DNA of 64,000 bases from Candidatus Enterococcus willemsii (lineage in GTDB: Bacteria; Bacillota; Bacilli; Lactobacillales; Enterococcaceae): contig NZ_MAEL01000031.1 of the NCBI RefSeq assembly GCF_009933335.1, positions 65,651 to 129,650 on the forward strand. Reading direction: 5' to 3'. Of the stretch, positions 61,301-64,000 are shown piece after piece (within the stretch, counting starts at the first letter, position 1; each line of letters starts with the position of its first letter). The translations under genes were made by a program, and so were the position numbers. The notes under the pieces are model-generated. The model saw only the letters and a list, made by a program, of their open reading frames with translations. It did no database searches and was not told where the DNA came from.

Positions 61301-64000
61301 ACCACATCTTCTTGTTTCTCAGTTGCTGTTGTTCCCGTCATTGTATAACGGTCTAAATGGAACGTGATTGAATTTGGACGATTGTCCAATTCGTCTGTTT
61401 CATCGACTCCATTGGGTACTGTCCAGACTTTTTTCACAGGAATATCTATTGTGTTTAGTGTGTTGGTAATTTTCCCATCCACATATTCTGATGGCGTGTA
61501 ACCTGTTAATTTATCTTCTTGCACTTCTTTGACTGTATATTCTAATTCAAGTAATTTGCCATCAACATTTCGATATTTTGGTAAACCTGTGAACGTGTGT
61601 TTCCAAGAAACAGCATCACTCACTGATTGAGGTTCTCCGAACTTCGCAAACGTTGTATCATTGCCCTTCACTCGATTATACAGTTGGAATTGTATATTTT
61701 CTGGACGTGTCAATGCTGCGCTTGAAGCATCTCCTTCCCAAATCTTTTCAACTGCAAATTGTGTTTGTTCCCAAGTATTGGTTACATTCATTGTAGTTGT
61801 ATCATCACTTCGCTTATATCCGGATACAGATTCTTCTTCGACGGTATACGTAATTTTATTGCCCTCTTTATCAAATTCTGGCAACCCTGTAAATGTATAC
61901 GACCAGTTGGCTTTTGCATCTACTGTTTGGACAATATCAGCTCCAGTAGCATCTTTTGCCTGCTGTCCATTACGTAATAGTTTCAGGGTAATGCTTGATG
62001 GGCGCGTATTGAATTCATTGTTGTCATCTACCCACGATTTTTGACCAGAGACATCGATTAACTGTAATTTATTATTTAGCTTTAATTGGTTTTCAGTTGT
62101 ATAGTCTGTGGTTACCGTATAACCATTTACTGGTTTCGTTCCTGCTGAATCACGAGATTCTTTCACTGTAAAGGTATACGGATTTCCGTTTGCATCATAT
62201 TTAACTAAACCATCAAAATTAAATGTCCAATTATTTGTCGTGCCAGTGACTTTCACCGGGTTGGTAATTCCGGGAACTTTTTCAAGTTTTCCATTTTCAA
62301 CTTGACGATACAACGTTACATAAATTTCATCAGGACGAGTCGCTAAGTGGTTATCAAAATCATTCCAATTTTTCGTACCGTTGTAATCCACTGTCGTTAA
62401 TTCATTTACTACTTCAATTCCATTTTGGCTTGATAATTCCTCACCGTTAGCATCTTTGTAGATGACTTGACCTGTTGCAGTAATTGTAACTTTTAATTTT
62501 TCTTTCGTATCAATCTCTTTATAACGGTCACGATTTGGAGCATCCACTTCAATAATGTCATAATCCCCTGGAATCAGACCTTCAATAGTGACCACTCCGT
62601 TAGTAGTTGAAATGAATCGTTTCGCTTCATCAATTGATGCTACTGTATTCCAAGCAATTCCCGCTTCACTACTTGTATTGTCCTTAATAAAATCATTATC
62701 GCTCTTCACAACAAATTCAGCGCCTGCTAGATTTCCACCGTGAAATCCTTGGTCAGAGATAGCTTGTTCCGTCTTAGTGAAACTTACTTTGGTTAATTCA
62801 TTACTTAATGATTCTGAAACTTCTTTCACTTCATTCAGATAGCTTTCTGTAATCTTAATTTCGACTTTATTGGCGTTCAGTGCGTATCCCGGAACAGTTG
62901 CTTTTTCTCTAAAATAATATGTTCCTGGACCTAAGTCTGTTACCGTAGCTACACCTGAATCATTGGTCGTAACTTCCTTCAGAACAGTGTCTTTGTCATC
63001 TAAGAACTCAAATACGACGCCTTTTAGTAATTGCCCATTCAAACCTGTTTTCGTGATTTTAGCAGAACCTTTGTAGTTTTGTAAAACTAGTTCTTCACCT
63101 TGATTGGTTGTTTGAATAACATCGGCCTCTTCCTGATTTGTTACACCCGTAGCAATTGTAAATGGCACAGTGTGAGTATTCAACACATACCCTGACGGTG
63201 CAACAATCTCAACAAATTCATAATTACCTTCACCTAATAAAGGACTTAAAACATAGCCGTCTTGATCAGATATGAATTTCCCTTTATCTGTCAATTCTGT
63301 TGGTGCATCTTTCCAAATCACTTGACCTGTTTCATCTTGATCGTAATATTTGTCTGCTTTTTTAATGGCAAAGACTGCATCGGCTAAACCTTCTGTCCCA
63401 TTTGTTTTTTGCATTTGTGCGCGACGTTGATAGTTCGCTAATGACGACTGAGTACCTGTAGTCAAATCAGCGGTAAATGTGCCTTCATTTGCGCTTGGTA
63501 CTTCAAATGGTTCTGATAGTGTTGGGTTCACAATATGATTTGCTGGTGCTTTGATTTCTTTTAATTTGTATTTACCCGGCTGTAAACCTTTAATTGTGAC
63601 TGTCCCATCTGTTGCGGAAATGCCTGTCTTAGGTGGTGTCAATGACATGCCTTGCTCAGTCACAACTTCAAATTCTGCCCCTGGTAATCCAGTTGTACCA
63701 TCGGCAGCAACTTTTTTCCAAATGACATTCCCTTGGTAGTTCGTAAAGTTCTCGTTTACTTCAAAAGTACCATCTTGTGACTGACTAGCAATCGTTATCG
63801 GTAAAATAGTCGTATTTCGCATATACTGTCCATGTGATGATACTTCAACTAATTCATATTCACCAGATGGAATTTCAGCTACACTAAATGAATTTCCTGA
63901 AACTAGATTTATTTTAAACTTGTTAGCTAAATCCGTGAAATTAGTCGTATCGGTATGCGCAGATGTCTCAAATTTAGCTGCCCCGTTGGGTTCTATTTGG
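55312..64000 (-). CDS. Giant LPXTG cell-wall protein with SpaA and Cna-B repeats (5' end outside window)
   Basis: The frame is open from the right edge to 55312, at least 2,895 residues, with no start or signal peptide in view. In order: five SpaA/prealbumin-like domains (the first cut by the edge; for example KYKLKEIKAPANHI and NYEFVEIVAPSGYVL), then 22 Cna-B repeats of about 105 residues, each opening with KxWxD..RP and ending TNT(L), a Lys/Pro/Thr linker, the sortase motif LPKTG, a membrane helix (SWILPAVGVGIIASVAVIA) and tail KRRKKKS. SpaA and Cna-B domains commonly form internal Lys-Asn isopeptide bonds, giving a stiff stalk; the ligand-binding tip would be N-terminal, outside the window. 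No sortase gene is nearby. Confidence 0.92.
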   Translation of the reverse strand, partial: QIEPNGAAKFETSAHTDTTNFTDLANKFKINLVSGNSFSVAEIPSGEYELVEVSSHGQYMRNTTILPITIASQSQDGTFEVNENFTNYQGNVIWKKVAADGTTGLPGAEFEVVTEQGMSLTPPKTGISATDGTVTIKGLQPGKYKLKEIKAPANHIVNPTLSEPFEVPSANEGTFTADLTTGTQSSLANYQRRAQMQKTNGTEGLADAVFAIKKADKYYDQDETGQVIWKDAPTELTDKGKFISDQDGYVLSPLLGEGNYEFVEIVAPSGYVLNTHTVPFTIATGVTNQEEADVIQTTNQGEELVLQNYKGSAKITKTGLNGQLLKGVVFEFLDDKDTVLKEVTTNDSGVATVTDLGPGTYYFREKATVPGYALNANKVEIKITESYLNEVKEVSESLSNELTKVSFTKTEQAISDQGFHGGNLAGAEFVVKSDNDFIKDNTSSEAGIAWNTVASIDEAKRFISTTNGVVTIEGLIPGDYDIIEVDAPNRDRYKEIDTKEKLKVTITATGQVIYKDANGEELSSQNGIEVVNELTTVDYNGTKNWNDFDNHLATRPDEIYVTLYRQVENGKLEKVPGITNPVKVTGTTNNWTFNFDGLVKYDANGNPYTFTVKESRDSAGTKPVNGYTVTTDYTTENQLKLNNKLQLIDVSGQKSWVDDNNEFNTRPSSITLKLLRNGQQAKDATGADIVQTVDAKANWSYTFTGLPEFDKEGNKITYTVEEESVSGYKRSDDTTTMNVTNTWEQTQFAVEKIWEGDASSAALTRPENIQFQLYNRVKGNDTTFAKFGEPQSVSDAVSWKHTFTGLPKYRNVDGKLLELEYTVKEVQEDKLTGYTPSEYVDGKITNTLNTIDIPVKKVWTVPNGVDETDELDNRPNSITFHLDRYTMTGTTATEKQEDVVPPITLSNTDTPKWEGLFRDLPTHDKTGKAYKYVVREDAPVGYTASEPVVENGQTIITNTFVPSGNISVKKIWDNGNDASIQPEKITVKLYRYTTDKNQATQVGADRELSATNEWQTVFKDLAEFNNNKEKYNYYVEEVGVKGYLTNPTIDVDITDNSRVVDITNTLDSVDIPVEKKWNDLGYNMTHPASVQFILTRQVKDGTNYKEDESFKQILDVQASNNWQGTFAKVAKFDANGEPFKYIVSEEVPKGYTASNSVEMTTDKITTGTIENELTELKDVTINKTWLDSDNAFNTRPEKITFNLFKVIDGTNVPVQQEVDGQVTNLTEEQATVVQNGNTWTYTFTDLPMYENGQEIQYIAEETNVPKNYTNTNGTELTNTLQVTAIDGQKIWLDEDNKDATRPVDQTIVEVELFIKGATEAEDQPVLKNGQPVTTHLDKEGKYRFTDLPKVDADGNKLIYIVKDKVKGYHSSSNEGGSELTNTLQTPIEIKGQKIWWNAKRQPITDVTFLPEKITVELYRKVKGQKDEVKIATQVIQPNQDAEWHYKFANQPQYNEANEEYLYTVKEIVPNGYHFTGYEFAADQEVKHIINTLQTTQVVAMKEWQDKGEENSRPDAVTFNLSRSVEGGAPEAVTTKQVTAADNWQVVFTELPTHNRFGQKYRYTVDETDKPAWYSKDIAQEDNEVTVTNTLLKENEFGIEKLWNDMNDASSRPESITIQLYRGVKDENGAIQYEPDVYKTHQFVTAEMDKEKTQANWMYTFENLPEVDKDGNEYFYKAEEAQAVGYQKPVVTDIHKTGQMTTITNTLDSTEIKGTKVWEDAQNMSARPTAVTIELYRKLATDEAFPAEAFRRQIITAQDNWAYNFGKLAKVDAYNNVYEYEIREVPVAGYQTSVIDTSKVTNTLETTTISATKVWKDNDNSFGTRPNEIVFQLMNKTDLGLVAVQKVTEKDGEIVSEPITKTLTNKNADSEDANKWQVTFEDLPKVDNQGKAMEYVIQEVPKDSIKGYTTTYSEDQRTVINTLELTHVVDITKTWEDNNNSAGTRPESITLSLQRNGQPALDAVGEPIIAEIKGDVTAPNWAHVFTGLPKYDGNGDAFIYTVVEQTIKGYKRTDDGTGVTVNNQLITDQSLSVRKDWDDADYYQTTRPSEIKVQLFREFADQSLERVTKIMIPSLNADELTLNATNEWTAEFTGLPQYQNGQQTFTYVAREVASNELQGYTPTYDLEDEQYVITNTLNTTKEISVTKQWQDATDRSSRPDKVIFEVVPYIDGEEDVAFTNRKQAEVTGTMDTDTWSAKITGLPTHNHEGKEYTYGVREVDVPKGYESQVANDNRTITNTLLAKGDILVEKIWEDNQDKSTRPDSITFDLYRNVKGSKPTIFKENVKLVPTKVSDQRWSYKFEGLAEKNRSGEPYIYSVKEHAVIGYESTIDNSDKQTKVITNTLDSTSVAVEKRWDDQDYVLAHNGDVTFTLTRKTEAGTDNEFTRTLTVNAASDWKTSIDGLAKVDQDGQTFTYEIKEVENTATKGYKPGEMEQNAPYDMAITNHLTETTAVNMTKIWNDENLVFNARPESISLQLMKNKVVDGKNTHVPVEKLVDGQAVAITEKEATVTKDGNKWFYTFENLPKYENGQKIHYVVQEQQVEDYQEPVYDKDMIINTLETKAIEGTKHWDDHDNQDGKRPDEITVHLYSDVTGEEVITSQTVSAETDWHFVFEHLPVTKNGKIIEYKVVEDRVVGYEEPNYAEEGYDITNTRKPERIDISGQKTWVHEDNTEQATEITVHLLAGNKVVATTEVTAATDWKYEFNNVEKYANGEEIQYSIQEEKVVDYSIAYDGFDITNSYTPGRTNVNVKKVWNDGNDKDGIRPDEITVTLFADGKATNQTLQITVKDQWQGSFTNLPETKAGRKIDYTVQEDTVKGYEAAITGTMQNGFVITNTHKPKASKPTIPNKPETPKKPTNKKDLPKTGEVQSWILPAVGVGIIASVAVIATKRRKKKS
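55500..62390 (-). repeat. 22 tandem Cna-B-coding repeats
   Basis: Units of about 310 bases. At protein level the first lysine-tryptophan motif is KNWNDFDN (near 62370) and the last KVWNDGND (near 55740). Copies are strongly diverged in DNA, unlike the LysM array, which suggests old duplications held by selection. Variants occur: unit 4 has an expanded loop (VPNGVDETDELDNRP), and unit 21 lacks the RP motif (HEDNTEQATEI). Confidence 0.85.

Overview
The window reads as the chromosome of an AT-rich, low-GC Gram-positive coccus of the Lactobacillales, most likely an Enterococcaceae (Vagococcus or a motile Enterococcus). Reasons: yhaM-yhaN-yhaO, yheA and hit-ytxH-prsA lie together as in Bacillus/Enterococcus relatives; murE looks like the L-lysine-adding type; luxS, T-box leaders on leuS and on a methionine synthase, LPXTG surface proteins and a LysM-rich autolysin are all present. 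A methyl-accepting chemotaxis receptor preceded by a near-consensus sigma-28-type promoter suggests that the organism is motile. This assignment is inferred, not searched.

Layout. 1-5 kb: manA, a beta-lactamase-fold hydrolase, a CppA-like VOC protein, then hit-ytxH-prsA (protein export and folding). 5-11 kb: a small XRE regulator/membrane protein operon preceded by a possible 19-residue peptide, then yhaM and the SbcCD-like yhaN/yhaO. 11-20 kb: a DUF536-type HTH coiled-coil protein, a membrane-anchored XRE regulator, yheA, a bifunctional class A PBP, two pseudouridine synthases, a MurJ/YtgP-type flippase and murE (cell wall). 20-28 kb: an Ohr/OsmC peroxidase, glycerate kinase, a TPM/YgcG protein, CorA, leuS with a leucine T-box, and a LysR regulator. 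28-34 kb: an autolysin (GH73 plus six LysM), a PAP2 phosphatase, the mnmL/mnmM tRNA-modification pair and a second membrane-bound XRE regulator. 34-38 kb: a phnDCEE-type ABC importer and a DUF554 membrane protein. 38-42 kb: a DD-carboxypeptidase homologue that has lost its SxxK motif, and an ABC-F ATPase behind what looks like a complete ribosome-mediated attenuation leader. 42-46 kb: luxS-SDR-metQ-mtnN (activated methyl cycle) and a T-box-controlled methionine synthase. 47-53 kb: an operon for a fucosylated or beta-linked glycan (EIIC, LacI regulator, GH29 fucosidase, GH1 glycosidase, ROK kinase) with a clear promoter and operator. 53-55 kb: the chemotaxis receptor. 55-64 kb: a giant LPKTG-anchored surface protein with 22 Cna-B repeats and several SpaA-type domains; its N-terminus lies beyond the right edge.

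A dispersed palindrome runs through everything: ACCTAGGT occurs 13 times, seven of them as the full 12-mer TTACCTAGGTAA. It sits at gene ends and terminators, and inside genes always in the one stop-free frame (Tyr-Leu-Gly). No CRISPR array, insertion sequence, rRNA or tRNA gene was recognised.
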